NCBI RefSeq assembly: GCF_001570605.1
Contig: NZ_BBXG01000004.1
Coordinates: 372,001-436,000 of the forward strand
DNA length: 64,000 nt
Source: Herbidospora cretacea
GTDB lineage: Bacteria > Actinomycetota > Actinomycetes > Streptosporangiales > Streptosporangiaceae
Reading direction: 5' to 3'
The position numbers and the translations under genes were made by a program. This document shows positions 51,192 through 60,082 of this stretch, one piece after another. The stretch's first letter is position 1. Every line of letters begins with the position of its first letter. Under the pieces are notes generated by a model. That model was given only the letters and a program-made list of their open reading frames with translations. It made no database searches and was not told the DNA's origin.

Positions 51192-52157
51192 GTGCCGACG
51201 AAGAACACTTCACCGGCGGTCCGCCCCACTGAGAGGGGGCGGACCGCCGGGGGAGGTCCGAGAGAAAGGTCGCGCCACGGCGCGGCCCGCCGCAGAGGGC
51301 GTTCCGAACGCTTCGCTCCCTATGTGCTGGTCGCCCCGGCCGTGCTGATCATCGTGGCGCTGCGGCTCTACCCGCTCGCGCTGGGCGTCAACTTCTCCTT
51401 CACCGGAGACGGCGAGGCCAACGGCACGCCGGTCGGCCTGGCCAACTACCTGGAACTGCTGGACGACCCGCTGTTCCAGACCGCGCTGGCCAATGTGGGG
51501 CTGCTGGTGCTGCTCCTGCCGGTCGCCGTCGCGATCCCCGGGCTGCTGGCGACGTTCATCTTCCTGAAGGTGCCGGGCCACCGCATCTTCCGCAGCGTCT
51601 ACTTCTTCCCCGCGGTGCTGTCCCCGGTGATCGTGGGGGCCATCTTCAACCTCATGCTCGCCTTCGACGGACCGCTGAACGAGGTCCTCGGCACGATCGG
51701 CCTGGGCCCGGTCGACTGGCTGGGCGACCCCGGCGTGGCGAAGTTCGCCGTCGTCGGGGTGCAGATCTGGGCGACGTTCGGCATGGCTCTGGTGGTGTTC
51801 CTCGCTGGTTTCGCCACCCTCGACGCCTCGCTGCTCGACGCGGCCCGGGTCGACGGCGCCTCGCTGCGCCAGAGCATCTGGCACGTGATCATCCCGAGCC
51901 TGAGCCAGACGATCCAGTTCGTCTTCGTCACCACGATGATCGGCATGCTGACCTCGATGTTCGGCCTGCTCTACGTGATGACCAGCGGCGGGCCCGAAGG
52001 GTCGACCTACCTGCCGGAGTACTACATCTGGATTCAACAGGGACAGATGAACCGGCCGGCGCTCGCCTCGGCGGCCTCCACGGTCCTGTTCCTCATCATG
52101 CTCGTGGTGGGCCTGCTGCAGATCAGCGTGCTGCGCCGTGCCGGACGGGAGGACTGA
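51192..52157 (+). CDS. Sugar ABC transporter permease, MalF type
   Basis: 321 residues, six membrane helices after a long Arg-rich cytoplasmic start (1-40). The EAA-type loop that docks the ATPase reads DAARVDGASLRQSIWHVIIP. GTG start 4 nt after the binding-protein stop. Partner of the next gene. No ATPase gene follows; a shared MsiK-like ATPase elsewhere in the genome is expected, as in other actinomycetes. Confidence 0.9.
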   Translation: MPTKNTSPAVRPTERGRTAGGGPRERSRHGAARRRGRSERFAPYVLVAPAVLIIVALRLYPLALGVNFSFTGDGEANGTPVGLANYLELLDDPLFQTALANVGLLVLLLPVAVAIPGLLATFIFLKVPGHRIFRSVYFFPAVLSPVIVGAIFNLMLAFDGPLNEVLGTIGLGPVDWLGDPGVAKFAVVGVQIWATFGMALVVFLAGFATLDASLLDAARVDGASLRQSIWHVIIPSLSQTIQFVFVTTMIGMLTSMFGLLYVMTSGGPEGSTYLPEYYIWIQQGQMNRPALASAASTVLFLIMLVVGLLQISVLRRAGRED

Positions 52158-52978
52158 TGCGGCGCCTCGGCAAGTGGGTGGTCGCCGTTCCGATGGCGAT
52201 CCTGGCCCTGGCCACGATCTATCCGCTGATCTTCACCGCCAACGTGGCGATGAAGACCCGGCGTGAGTACGTCCTCGACCGGTTCTCGCTGACCGACTCC
52301 CTCCACTGGGACAACATCGCCACGGCGTGGAACAGCGTCGGCATGGCGCGCTACTTCGCCAACTCGCTCTTCGTGGTGGCGGCGTCGGTGTTCCTGCTGC
52401 TGTGGCTGGGCTCGATGGCGGGCTTCGCGCTGAGCAGGCTGCCGTTCCGGGGGTCGAAGGCCCTGTTCATCGGCTGCCTGGCCGCGCTGTTCATCCCGTT
52501 CCAGGTGATCATGGTGCCGCTCTCGCGGGTCATGGCCGACACCGGCCTCATCGACACCTATCCGGGACTGATCCTCGCCTACGTGGCCCAGTTCCTCCCA
52601 TTCACCGTGTTCCTGATGACCAGCTACTACCGGTCGGTCCCCAGGGAGATCGTGGACGCGGCCCGCATCGACGGCAACACCGTCTACGGCGTCTACCGCC
52701 GGATCATGGTGCCCATCGGCCGGCCCGCGCTGCTGTCGGTCGGCATCCTGGACGCCCTGTTCTGCTGGAACGACGTGCTCATCGCGCTGCTGATGATGCC
52801 GTCGGCCGACCACCGCACGCTCATGGTCGGGGTGACGTCCCTGCGGGGTCAGTACACCGACAACATTCCCACGTTCGCCTCGGGGGTCCTGATCGCCGCC
52901 GTACCCGTCCTGCTGGTCTATCTGTTCCTCCAGCGCCAGATCGCCGACGGTGTCACCGCCGGTTCCACGAAGGGCTGA
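52157..52978 (+). CDS. Sugar ABC transporter permease, MalG type
   Basis: 273 residues with six membrane helices and the EAA loop DAARIDGNTVYGVYRRIMVP. Its ATG overlaps the stop of the MalF-type gene by one base (TGATG). Completes the heterodimeric channel. Confidence 0.9.
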   Translation: MRRLGKWVVAVPMAILALATIYPLIFTANVAMKTRREYVLDRFSLTDSLHWDNIATAWNSVGMARYFANSLFVVAASVFLLLWLGSMAGFALSRLPFRGSKALFIGCLAALFIPFQVIMVPLSRVMADTGLIDTYPGLILAYVAQFLPFTVFLMTSYYRSVPREIVDAARIDGNTVYGVYRRIMVPIGRPALLSVGILDALFCWNDVLIALLMMPSADHRTLMVGVTSLRGQYTDNIPTFASGVLIAAVPVLLVYLFLQRQIADGVTAGSTKG

Positions 52979-52979
52979 C

Positions 52980-54173
52980 ATGCGCATCTCGGGGTATCGC
53001 ACGTTGACCACGATCCAGGAATGGGGACGGCCCGTCGGCGACGCCAACGGCCTGTACGCCGACGGCGTCGTCCCCGTCCCGATCGTCATGGTGGAGACCG
53101 ACATCGGGATCACCGGCGTCGGCATCGGGCCGCACGCGGAGATCGAGTCCATCTTCCCCGCACTCGAAGGGGAGGACCCGCGCGCCGTCACGGCGCTGTA
53201 CGACCGCATGCTCCGGCGCGCCTTCAAGGCGGGCCACGCGGGCGTGGTCTTCGGCACCATCGGGGCGCTCGACACCGCCCTGTGGGACATCAAGGCCAAA
53301 GCGGCGGGCGAACCGCTCTGGCGCCTGCTCGGCGGGAACGACCGGAAGCTGCCCGCCTACGCCTCCGGCCTTGACATCGGCGTCGACGACGACGGGCTCG
53401 TCGCCCTGTACGAGAAGTACGCCGCCCACGGCCTGCGCGCGGCCAAGCTCAAGGGCGGCCTGGACGTCGAGCGCGACCGCCGCCGCCTGACCCTGGTGCG
53501 CGACGTGCTCACCAGCGCCGGCGGCGGGGCCCGGCCGAGCCTGATGCTGGACGCCAACGAGGCGTGGTCCCGCAAACAGGCCGTCCGCTACGTCGCCGAG
53601 CTGGAGCGCACCCTCGACCTGACGTGGATCGAGGAACCGGTCCGGCGCTGGGACGCCGAGGGCCTGGCGGCGGTCGGCAGGGGAGTGCGGGCCGCCGTCG
53701 CCACCGGCGAGAACCTCACGGGCCTGGAGCAGTTCCGCCCGCTGCTGGCCGCCGGGGCGGTCGACATCGTCCAGACGGCGGCGGTGTGGGGGGTCTCCCA
53801 CTTCCTCCGGGTGGCGCTGCTCGCCCACGCCCACGACCTGCCGGTCAGCCCGATCGGCACCACCCTGGTCCCGCTGCTGCACGCCGCGACGGCGGTGCCG
53901 AACCACATGGCCAGCGAGCTCCAGGACCTCCATCCGCCCGTCGGCCTGTCGGTCGACACGTCGGTGGAGGACGGCGCCTTCATCCTGGGCGACGAGCCGG
54001 GGGCCGGGATCTCGATCGACGAGGAGGCGATCACGGCGATCATCGGCCGGCCGGGCACCCGGTCGGCGGACAGCCCCGCCGTCCGGCCGGCCAGGGCCGG
54101 TCTGCGCCTGCTGGCCGAGGCCCACGGCCCGCACCTGAACTCCTCGCTCATGGACCTGCACCACAACCGCTGA
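52980..54173 (+). CDS. Enolase-superfamily sugar-acid dehydratase-like protein lacking the usual His
   Basis: 397 residues. The capping domain (about 1-125) is followed by the (beta/alpha)7beta barrel with KxK base motif AAKLKGG (K156, K158) and metal ligands D191 (MLDANEAW), E218 (WIEEPV) and E244 (ATGEN). D262 in VDIVQ matches the aspartate of the mandelate-racemase Asp-His pair, but the expected His about 27 residues on is absent (PVSPIGTT, residues 288-295). This fits an acid-sugar dehydratase or related enzyme using mainly the Lys side. In this operon, beside a fuconolactonase-like gene, L-fuconate or a relative is the likely substrate. The ATG is 1 nt after the permease stop. Confidence 0.8.
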   Translation: MRISGYRTLTTIQEWGRPVGDANGLYADGVVPVPIVMVETDIGITGVGIGPHAEIESIFPALEGEDPRAVTALYDRMLRRAFKAGHAGVVFGTIGALDTALWDIKAKAAGEPLWRLLGGNDRKLPAYASGLDIGVDDDGLVALYEKYAAHGLRAAKLKGGLDVERDRRRLTLVRDVLTSAGGGARPSLMLDANEAWSRKQAVRYVAELERTLDLTWIEEPVRRWDAEGLAAVGRGVRAAVATGENLTGLEQFRPLLAAGAVDIVQTAAVWGVSHFLRVALLAHAHDLPVSPIGTTLVPLLHAATAVPNHMASELQDLHPPVGLSVDTSVEDGAFILGDEPGAGISIDEEAITAIIGRPGTRSADSPAVRPARAGLRLLAEAHGPHLNSSLMDLHHNR

Positions 54174-54204
54174 GCGTTCCGCGTGCAGGAAGAAAGGAAC
54201 CACC

Positions 54205-56202
54205 GTGTCTCCCCCTCCCATGTCCCGCGTCCCGTCGTTCGTGGTCGCGCCCACCGGGGCCGCGGACGCCGACGACAACGGGCCGGGCAGCCGGGACAAG
54301 CCACTGGCCACGCCGGCGGAGGCGCAGCGGCGCGTCCGCGCGGCCGTCGCGAGGGGTGAGGGCGACGTGACGGTCGAGCTCCTCGACGGGGTCCACCGGC
54401 TGACCGCGCCGCTGCGCCTGGACGCCGCCGACTCCGGCCGTGACGGCGCGACGGTGACCTGGGCGGCGGCGCCCGGAGCCAGGCCGGTGATCAGCGGGGC
54501 CGTCCCCGTCACCGGCTGGGAGCCCGACGAGTCGGATCCCGGTGTCCACAAGGCCCAGGTGGGCACCGGGTTCGACACCCGCCAGCTCTACGTCGACGGG
54601 AAGCTCGCCCGGCGCGCCCGGCTCCGGCTGGCCCGCACCGACATCACGCTGACCGCGACCGGCTTCACCCTCGACAACCCCGCCCTGGCCCACCTGGCCG
54701 GCCTGCCCGACCAGAGGCGCATCGAGTTCCAGGCGATGCTGGCGTTCACCAACCGGTTCTCCCCGGTGGAGAGCATCACCGGGTCCACGGTCGTGATGCG
54801 GCAGCCGGGCTGGGACAACAACACCTACGGCTACGACACCGTCCAGGCGCCGATGCGCGCCCCGGCGTACTTCCTGCTCAACTCCAGGAGCTTCCTCGAC
54901 GAGGCGGGCGAGTGGTATCTCGACACCACCGCCGGGGTGCTCTATTACAAGCCGCTTCCCGGCCAGGACATGGCGCGGGCTCGGGTCGAGCTGCCGAGGC
55001 TGGAGTCCCTGCTCCAGATCGGCGGCACCTACGACGCCCCGGCCCGCAACCTGCGTGTCGAGGGGCTCACGTTCAGCGGCACCTCCTGGCTCCACCCCAG
55101 CTCCTCCGACGGGTACGCCAACCAGCAGACCGGCGTGTTCATCAGCGGCGTCCAGGAGCACCGCCCCGCCGACGCCTTCGACTCGTGCAGGCTCGGCGGC
55201 CGGGGCTTCGAGGGGTCGCGGAACGGCTGGCACCAGTCGCCCTCGGCGGTCCAGGTGTCGGCGGCCGAGGACGTCGCCATCGCCGGCAGCACCTTCGTCA
55301 ATCTGGGCTCCATGGCGCTCGGCATCGGCAACGACGCCAACGCCCACGCCACCGGCGTCGGGCTCGGCGCGCGCCGGGTGTCGGTGACGGGGTGCACGTT
55401 CACCGCGAGCGCCGGCGGCGGGATCATGATCGGCGGGGTGCGCCCCGACGCGCACCACCCCGCGGATCCCCGCATGGTCAACAGCGACATCGCGCTCCGC
55501 GACAACCGCGTTCACGCGACCGCGCTCGAATACCTCGACCACGCGGGCGTCTTCGCCAGCTATGTCACCCGCCTGACCGTCGAGCACAACTACGTGGCCG
55601 ACCTGCCCTACACCGGCATCGCGGTCGGCTACGGCTGGGGCGCCAACGACCCGGGCGGCAACCCCGAGTACGTCACCCGGGGCCTGTACGACTTCCAGCC
55701 CGTCTACGAGACGCCGACCACGCTGAGTGACGTGCGCATCGTGGGCAACCACGTGCGCGACGTCGTGCGGACCCTCGCCGCCGCGAGCTCCATCTACTTC
55801 CTGTCGGCCATGCCGCGCAGCGTCGTCGAGGAGAACTACTGCGAGGGCAGCGGCCACTACGGGCTCTACTTCGACGAGGCCGCCCGCCACCTGAGCGTCA
55901 GCCGCAACGTGTTCGCCCGCACCGCCGGGCCGTGGGCCCACGCCAACAACCAGAACGGCAACCCCACCGGGGACCTCACCCTGGTCGGCAACTACGTCAC
56001 CAACCCCGACATCACCGGCATCAGCGACGGCAGCCGGGGCAACGTGGTGCGCGGGAACATCACCGTCGCCGAGGCCGACCTGCCGCTGGAGGCCGGCCGG
56101 ATCGTCAACCGGGCCGGTCCCCGGGGCGCGCCCGACCCGGAGCGGCCCGCCGTGGGCGCCGTCCTCACCGCCGAGCGAAAGGAGGGCCGGCGTGCGCGTT
56201 GA
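54205..56202 (+). CDS. Cytoplasmic GH141-like beta-helix enzyme
   Basis: 665 residues, paralogous to the secreted protein at 45708 over its whole beta-helix (DGVHRLTAPLRLDAADSG, ISGAVPVTGW, GVGLGARRVSVTGC, AVGYGWGANDPGG, GLYFDEAARH) but without signal peptide and without CBM13. It therefore should act inside the cell, presumably on oligosaccharides brought in by the ABC transporter. GH141 includes alpha-L-fucosidase activity; that would supply L-fucose to the downstream enzymes. GTG 54205 follows AGAAAGGA; an ATG at 54220 is possible. It overlaps larA by 11 nt. Confidence 0.72.
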   Translation: MSPPPMSRVPSFVVAPTGAADADDNGPGSRDKPLATPAEAQRRVRAAVARGEGDVTVELLDGVHRLTAPLRLDAADSGRDGATVTWAAAPGARPVISGAVPVTGWEPDESDPGVHKAQVGTGFDTRQLYVDGKLARRARLRLARTDITLTATGFTLDNPALAHLAGLPDQRRIEFQAMLAFTNRFSPVESITGSTVVMRQPGWDNNTYGYDTVQAPMRAPAYFLLNSRSFLDEAGEWYLDTTAGVLYYKPLPGQDMARARVELPRLESLLQIGGTYDAPARNLRVEGLTFSGTSWLHPSSSDGYANQQTGVFISGVQEHRPADAFDSCRLGGRGFEGSRNGWHQSPSAVQVSAAEDVAIAGSTFVNLGSMALGIGNDANAHATGVGLGARRVSVTGCTFTASAGGGIMIGGVRPDAHHPADPRMVNSDIALRDNRVHATALEYLDHAGVFASYVTRLTVEHNYVADLPYTGIAVGYGWGANDPGGNPEYVTRGLYDFQPVYETPTTLSDVRIVGNHVRDVVRTLAAASSIYFLSAMPRSVVEENYCEGSGHYGLYFDEAARHLSVSRNVFARTAGPWAHANNQNGNPTGDLTLVGNYVTNPDITGISDGSRGNVVRGNITVAEADLPLEAGRIVNRAGPRGAPDPERPAVGAVLTAERKEGRRAR

Positions 56203-57448
56203 CCTCGCCTACGGCATCGGCGGGCTCACGATCGACCTGCCGGACGACCGCACCACCGTGGTCACCCCGGTGGCCCGGCCGGCGGCGGCGGACGAGGCGG
56301 CCGAGCTGCGCCGCGCGCTCCGCGAACCCGTCGCGGGGCCACCGCTGCGCGACCGCGTCCGGCGCGGGCAGACGGTGGCGATCTCCGCCTGCGACTACAC
56401 CCGGCCGCAGCCCCGGCACCTGATGATCCCGGCCGTGCTGGCCGAGCTCGACGGGCTGGTCGACCTCGACGACGTCGTCATCCTGGTCGCCACCGGCACC
56501 CACCGGGGCAACACCGAACCGGAACTGCGCGCCATGTTCGGCGACGCGGTGGTGGACGCGGTGCGGATCGTCAACCACGACTCCCGCGACGAGAGCTCCC
56601 TGCGGTGGATGGGCCGCTTCGGCAAGGACGTGCCGGTGTGGCTCAACCGTGAATGGGTGGACGCGGACGTGCGGATCACCACGGGCTTCGTCGAGCCGCA
56701 CTTCTTCGCCGGGTTCTCCGGCGGGCCGAAACTCGTCGCCCCGGGGCTCGCCGCGCTGGAGACCGTGCTCACCCTGCACGACGCCGCCCGCATCGGCGAC
56801 CCCCGGGCCGCCTGGGGCGTCATCGAGGGCAACCCGGTCCACGACGACGTGCGGGCCATCGCCGAGGGGACCGGCGTCACCTTCGCCCTGGACGTCGTGC
56901 TCAACCGGGAGCAGAAGATCGTCCAGGCCTTCGGCGGCGACCTGCTGCCGATGCACGCCGCCGCCACGGCCGTCGCCCGCCAGACCGCGATGCGGGCGGT
57001 GCCCGCCGCGTTCGACGTGGTGGTGACGACCAACGCCGGGTTCCCCCTCGACCAGAACCTCTACCAGGCGGTGAAGGGCATGAGCGCGGCCGCCCAGATC
57101 GTGCGGCCGGGCGGGGTGATCGTCTGCGCGGCGGAGTGCCGCGACGGGTTCCCCGACCACGGCCCCTACCGGGAGACGCTGACCTCCGCCGCCTCGCCCG
57201 AGGCGCTGTTCCAGGAGATCACCGGCCGGACGCACACGATCCCCGACCAGTGGCAGGTGCAGATCCAGGCGCGCATCCAGCGGCGGGCCCGTGTCGTCGT
57301 GCACACCTCGTTCCTGAGCGACGCCGACCTGGCCGCCGCGCACCTGGAGCAGACCCACGACATCGCGGCCACCGTCCGCGACCTTCCCGGCAGCGTGTGC
57401 GTGCTGCCGGAAGGGCCCATGACGATCCCCTACCTGGTGGGTGAGTAG
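56192..57448 (+). CDS. larA: LarA-family nickel-pincer racemase/epimerase
   Basis: 418 residues. All key residues of L. plantarum lactate racemase are present with a constant offset of -4: D68 and R71 in ACDYTRP (D72, R75), H104 in TGTHR (H108), H170 in VEPHFFAGFSGGPK (H174), K180 in the same stretch (K184, the lysine that tethers the cofactor) and H196 in LTLHDAA (H200, nickel ligand). LQNLYQAVKGM-type segment (LDQNLYQAVKGM) supplies Gln and Lys for substrate binding. The enzyme moves a hydride at C2 of a 2-hydroxy acid. Substrate here could be lactate or a sugar acid such as fuconate. AAAGGAGG ribosome site; overlaps the preceding gene by 11 nt. Confidence 0.9.
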   Translation: MRVDLAYGIGGLTIDLPDDRTTVVTPVARPAAADEAAELRRALREPVAGPPLRDRVRRGQTVAISACDYTRPQPRHLMIPAVLAELDGLVDLDDVVILVATGTHRGNTEPELRAMFGDAVVDAVRIVNHDSRDESSLRWMGRFGKDVPVWLNREWVDADVRITTGFVEPHFFAGFSGGPKLVAPGLAALETVLTLHDAARIGDPRAAWGVIEGNPVHDDVRAIAEGTGVTFALDVVLNREQKIVQAFGGDLLPMHAAATAVARQTAMRAVPAAFDVVVTTNAGFPLDQNLYQAVKGMSAAAQIVRPGGVIVCAAECRDGFPDHGPYRETLTSAASPEALFQEITGRTHTIPDQWQVQIQARIQRRARVVVHTSFLSDADLAAAHLEQTHDIAATVRDLPGSVCVLPEGPMTIPYLVGE

Positions 57449-57450
57449 CC

Positions 57451-58104
57451 GTGGACCTCGGATACGCGCGGGTGGACCTCGCCCGGCAGGCGCGGCAGGG
57501 AGTGCCGGAGATCGTCTACGGGCCGGGCAAGAAGGCGAGCGAGATCGCCGGGATCGTGCGCGTCCTGCTCGACCGCAACGACGGCCCCGTCCTGGTGACC
57601 CGGACCGGGCCGGGCACCGCCGCCGGCGTGCTCGCGCACGTCTCCGGCGGCGCCTACGACCTCGACGCCCGGCTGATCGTGTGGCGTCCGGCAGCGCCGC
57701 TCGGGCACACCGTCGCCGTGGTGACGGCCGGCACCGCCGACGGCCCGGTGGCCGCCGAGGCCGCCGCCGTCGCGACCGCCCTCGGCCTGACCGTGACCCT
57801 GGTCAGGGACGTGGGGGTGGCAGGCATCCACCGGGTGCTCGCCGAGACCGAGACGCTCCGCGACGCCGACAGCGTCATCGTCGTCGCGGGGATGGAGGGC
57901 GCGCTGGCCAGCGTCGTGGGCGGGCTGGTCGAGACGCCGGTCATCGCGGTCCCCACGTCCACCGGTTACGGCGCGGCCCTCGAAGGGGTGACGGCGCTGC
58001 TCGCGATGCTGACCTCCTGCGCGGCGGGGATCACCGTGGTCAACATCGACTCGGGGTTCGGCGCCGCGCTCGCCGCCTACCGGCTCACCAGGCGGACGCG
58101 ATGA
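57451..58104 (+). CDS. larB: LarB, nickel-pincer cofactor carboxylase/hydrolase
   Basis: 217 residues, related to PurE. VYGPGKK at the start of the core, VVTAGTADGPVAAEA, VAGMEGALASVVGG and VPTSTGYGA are LarB signatures, and SCAAGITVVNIDSGFGA includes the conserved cysteine that attacks the pyridinium ring. LarB carboxylates nicotinic acid adenine dinucleotide at C5 and releases AMP, the first step of cofactor synthesis. GTG start 3 nt after larA; overlaps larC by ATGA. Confidence 0.93.
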   Translation: MDLGYARVDLARQARQGVPEIVYGPGKKASEIAGIVRVLLDRNDGPVLVTRTGPGTAAGVLAHVSGGAYDLDARLIVWRPAAPLGHTVAVVTAGTADGPVAAEAAAVATALGLTVTLVRDVGVAGIHRVLAETETLRDADSVIVVAGMEGALASVVGGLVETPVIAVPTSTGYGAALEGVTALLAMLTSCAAGITVVNIDSGFGAALAAYRLTRRTR

Positions 58105-59216
58105 TCCTCTACCTCAACCCGTTCACCGGCCTGGCCGGGGACATGCTGCTCGCCGCGCTGCTGTCGGCCGGCGCCTCACCGGACACCGTCCGGCGGGCCG
58201 TCGCCCGGACCGGCCTGACCGGCTGGCGCCTGGAGATCGAGGACGTCCGCACCGGCCCCCTCATGGCCGTGCGCGTCCGGGTCGAGGTCGACGACGACGC
58301 GACCGAACGCCCGGCCTCCACCCTGATCGCGATGGCCGCCCGCACCGGACTGACCGTCGCCGAAGAGGCGCTGAAGGCCATCGCGGAGGTGGAGGGCGCG
58401 CTGCACGGCGTGCCCGCAGACGACGTCCACCTGCACGAACTGGGCGGGCACGACACGCTCGTCGACATCGTGGGCTGCGCCGCCGCGCTCGCCGACCTCG
58501 GGGTCACCCAGGTGTACTGCGCGCCGCTGCCCCTGGGCAGCGGCAGCGTCGAGACCCGCCACGGCGTGCTCCCGGTGCCCGCGCCCGCCACGCTCGCCCT
58601 GCTCCGGGGCGCGAAGGTGCGCGGCGGCGGCGACCAGGAGGCGGTCACCCCCACCGCCGCCGCCTTGCTGCGCGCCGCCGGCACCCTCTACGGCGCGGCC
58701 CCGCCCATGGAGCTGCACGCCGTCGGCTACGGGGCCGGCACCCGCCGCCTGGCCGACCGCCCCAACGTCACGGTGGCCATGCTGGGCGACCCCGTCGCCT
58801 CGCCGGATCAGCAGGTCGTGCTGTCGACCAACCTCGACGACGTCACGGGCGAGGTCCTCGGGCACGTCATCCAGCGCGCCCTCCAGTCGGGGGCCGCCGA
58901 CGCGTGGGTCACCCCCGCGATCATGAAGAAGGGCCGCCCGGCCCACGTCCTGCACGTGCTCGCCCCCGTCGACCTGGCCGACCAGCTGGAGAACCTCCTG
59001 TTCGCCGAGACCGGCACCCTCGGGCTGCGCCGCACGGCGGTGGAGAAGGTCGCGCTTCCCCGGACCGTCCGGACGGTCGAGCTCTACGGCCAGAGCGTGC
59101 GGATGAAACAGGGCCCGGGGGGCGTCAAACCCGAGTACGACGACCTGGCCCGCCTGGCCGCCCTGACCGGAAAACCCCTGCGGATCCTGACCCGAGAGGC
59201 CCTCGACGCCCTATGA
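58101..59216 (+). CDS. larC: LarC, CTP-dependent nickel insertion cyclometallase
   Basis: 371 residues in one uninterrupted frame. N-terminal half begins YLNPFTGLAGDMLLAALL and contains VHLHELGGHDTLVDIVG; C-terminal half has TNLDDVTGEVLGHVI and the conserved PAIMKKGRPAHVL CTP-binding region. LarC inserts nickel into the dithiocarboxylated nucleotide. In L. plantarum this protein needs a programmed frameshift (larC1/larC2); here no shift is needed. Overlaps both neighbours by ATGA. No nickel transporter gene is nearby. Confidence 0.93.
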   Translation: MILYLNPFTGLAGDMLLAALLSAGASPDTVRRAVARTGLTGWRLEIEDVRTGPLMAVRVRVEVDDDATERPASTLIAMAARTGLTVAEEALKAIAEVEGALHGVPADDVHLHELGGHDTLVDIVGCAAALADLGVTQVYCAPLPLGSGSVETRHGVLPVPAPATLALLRGAKVRGGGDQEAVTPTAAALLRAAGTLYGAAPPMELHAVGYGAGTRRLADRPNVTVAMLGDPVASPDQQVVLSTNLDDVTGEVLGHVIQRALQSGAADAWVTPAIMKKGRPAHVLHVLAPVDLADQLENLLFAETGTLGLRRTAVEKVALPRTVRTVELYGQSVRMKQGPGGVKPEYDDLARLAALTGKPLRILTREALDAL

Positions 59217-60082
59217 CCGTCATCGACGCCCACCACCACCTCTGGGACCTGACCAGCCGCGCGCACGACTGGCTCGCGGCACCCGAGGTGCGCCCGATCC
59301 AGCGGGACTTCTCGCCCGCCGACTACGACGCGACCGCCGGTGAGGCGGGGATCAGCCGTTCTGTGCTGGTGCAGGTCCTGGCCGACGCCGACGAGACACG
59401 CGACTTCCTGGCGGTGGCCGCCGCCTCGCAGACCATCGGCGCGGTCGTCGGGTGGGCCGACCTGACCCGCCCCGACCTGCCCAAGGAGCTCGACGCGCTG
59501 CGCGCCTCGCCCGGCGGGGAGCTGCTGCGCGGCATCCGCCACCTGGTCCAGGCCGAACCCGACCCGGCCTGGCTGAGCCGGGACGACGTGCGCGAGGGCC
59601 TGCGCCACGTGGGCGAGGCCGGTCTCGGCTACGACCTGCTGGTGACGCCGGTCCAGCTGCCCGCCGCGATCGACACGGTCCGCGCCCTCCCCGAGGTGAA
59701 CTTCGTCCTCGACCACCTGGCCAAACCCCCGATCGAGTCGGGGCGGCTGCAGCCGTGGGCCGACCTGCTCGGTACGCTGGCCGCCGAGCCGAACGTGACC
59801 GCCAAGCTGTCGGGCATGATCACCGAGGCCGGATGGACCACCTGGGACGCCGCCGCCCTGCGCCCCTACGTCGACGTCGCCCTTGAGGCGTTCGGCCCGG
59901 CGCGGCTGATGTTCGGCTCCGACTGGCCCGTCTGTCTCCTGGCCGGCACCCTTCCGGCCTGGACGGACACGGCGAGGACGCTGCTCGCGGACGCCGGTCT
60001 GTCGGCGGCGGACCAGGCCGAGATCCTCAGCGGGACGGCGACCAGAGTGTATCGCATGACACAGGAGTCATATGACGTCTGA
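59213..60082 (+). CDS. Amidohydrolase-2 family sugar lactonase (L-fuconolactonase-like)
   Basis: 289 residues, TIM barrel of the COG3618 lactonase group: IDAHHHLWD at the start, GIRHLVQAEPDPAWL, DHLAKPP, AKLSGM and FGSDWPVCLLA. The group hydrolyses sugar lactones such as L-fucono- and L-rhamnono-lactone, often without tight metal need. Its ATG overlaps the larC stop (ATGA), so it is part of the same transcript as larABC and the dehydratase. It supplies the open-chain sugar acid for the dehydratase or for LarA. The exact sugar is inferred from the fucosidase neighbours. Confidence 0.85.
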   Translation: MTVIDAHHHLWDLTSRAHDWLAAPEVRPIQRDFSPADYDATAGEAGISRSVLVQVLADADETRDFLAVAAASQTIGAVVGWADLTRPDLPKELDALRASPGGELLRGIRHLVQAEPDPAWLSRDDVREGLRHVGEAGLGYDLLVTPVQLPAAIDTVRALPEVNFVLDHLAKPPIESGRLQPWADLLGTLAAEPNVTAKLSGMITEAGWTTWDAAALRPYVDVALEAFGPARLMFGSDWPVCLLAGTLPAWTDTARTLLADAGLSAADQAEILSGTATRVYRMTQESYDV

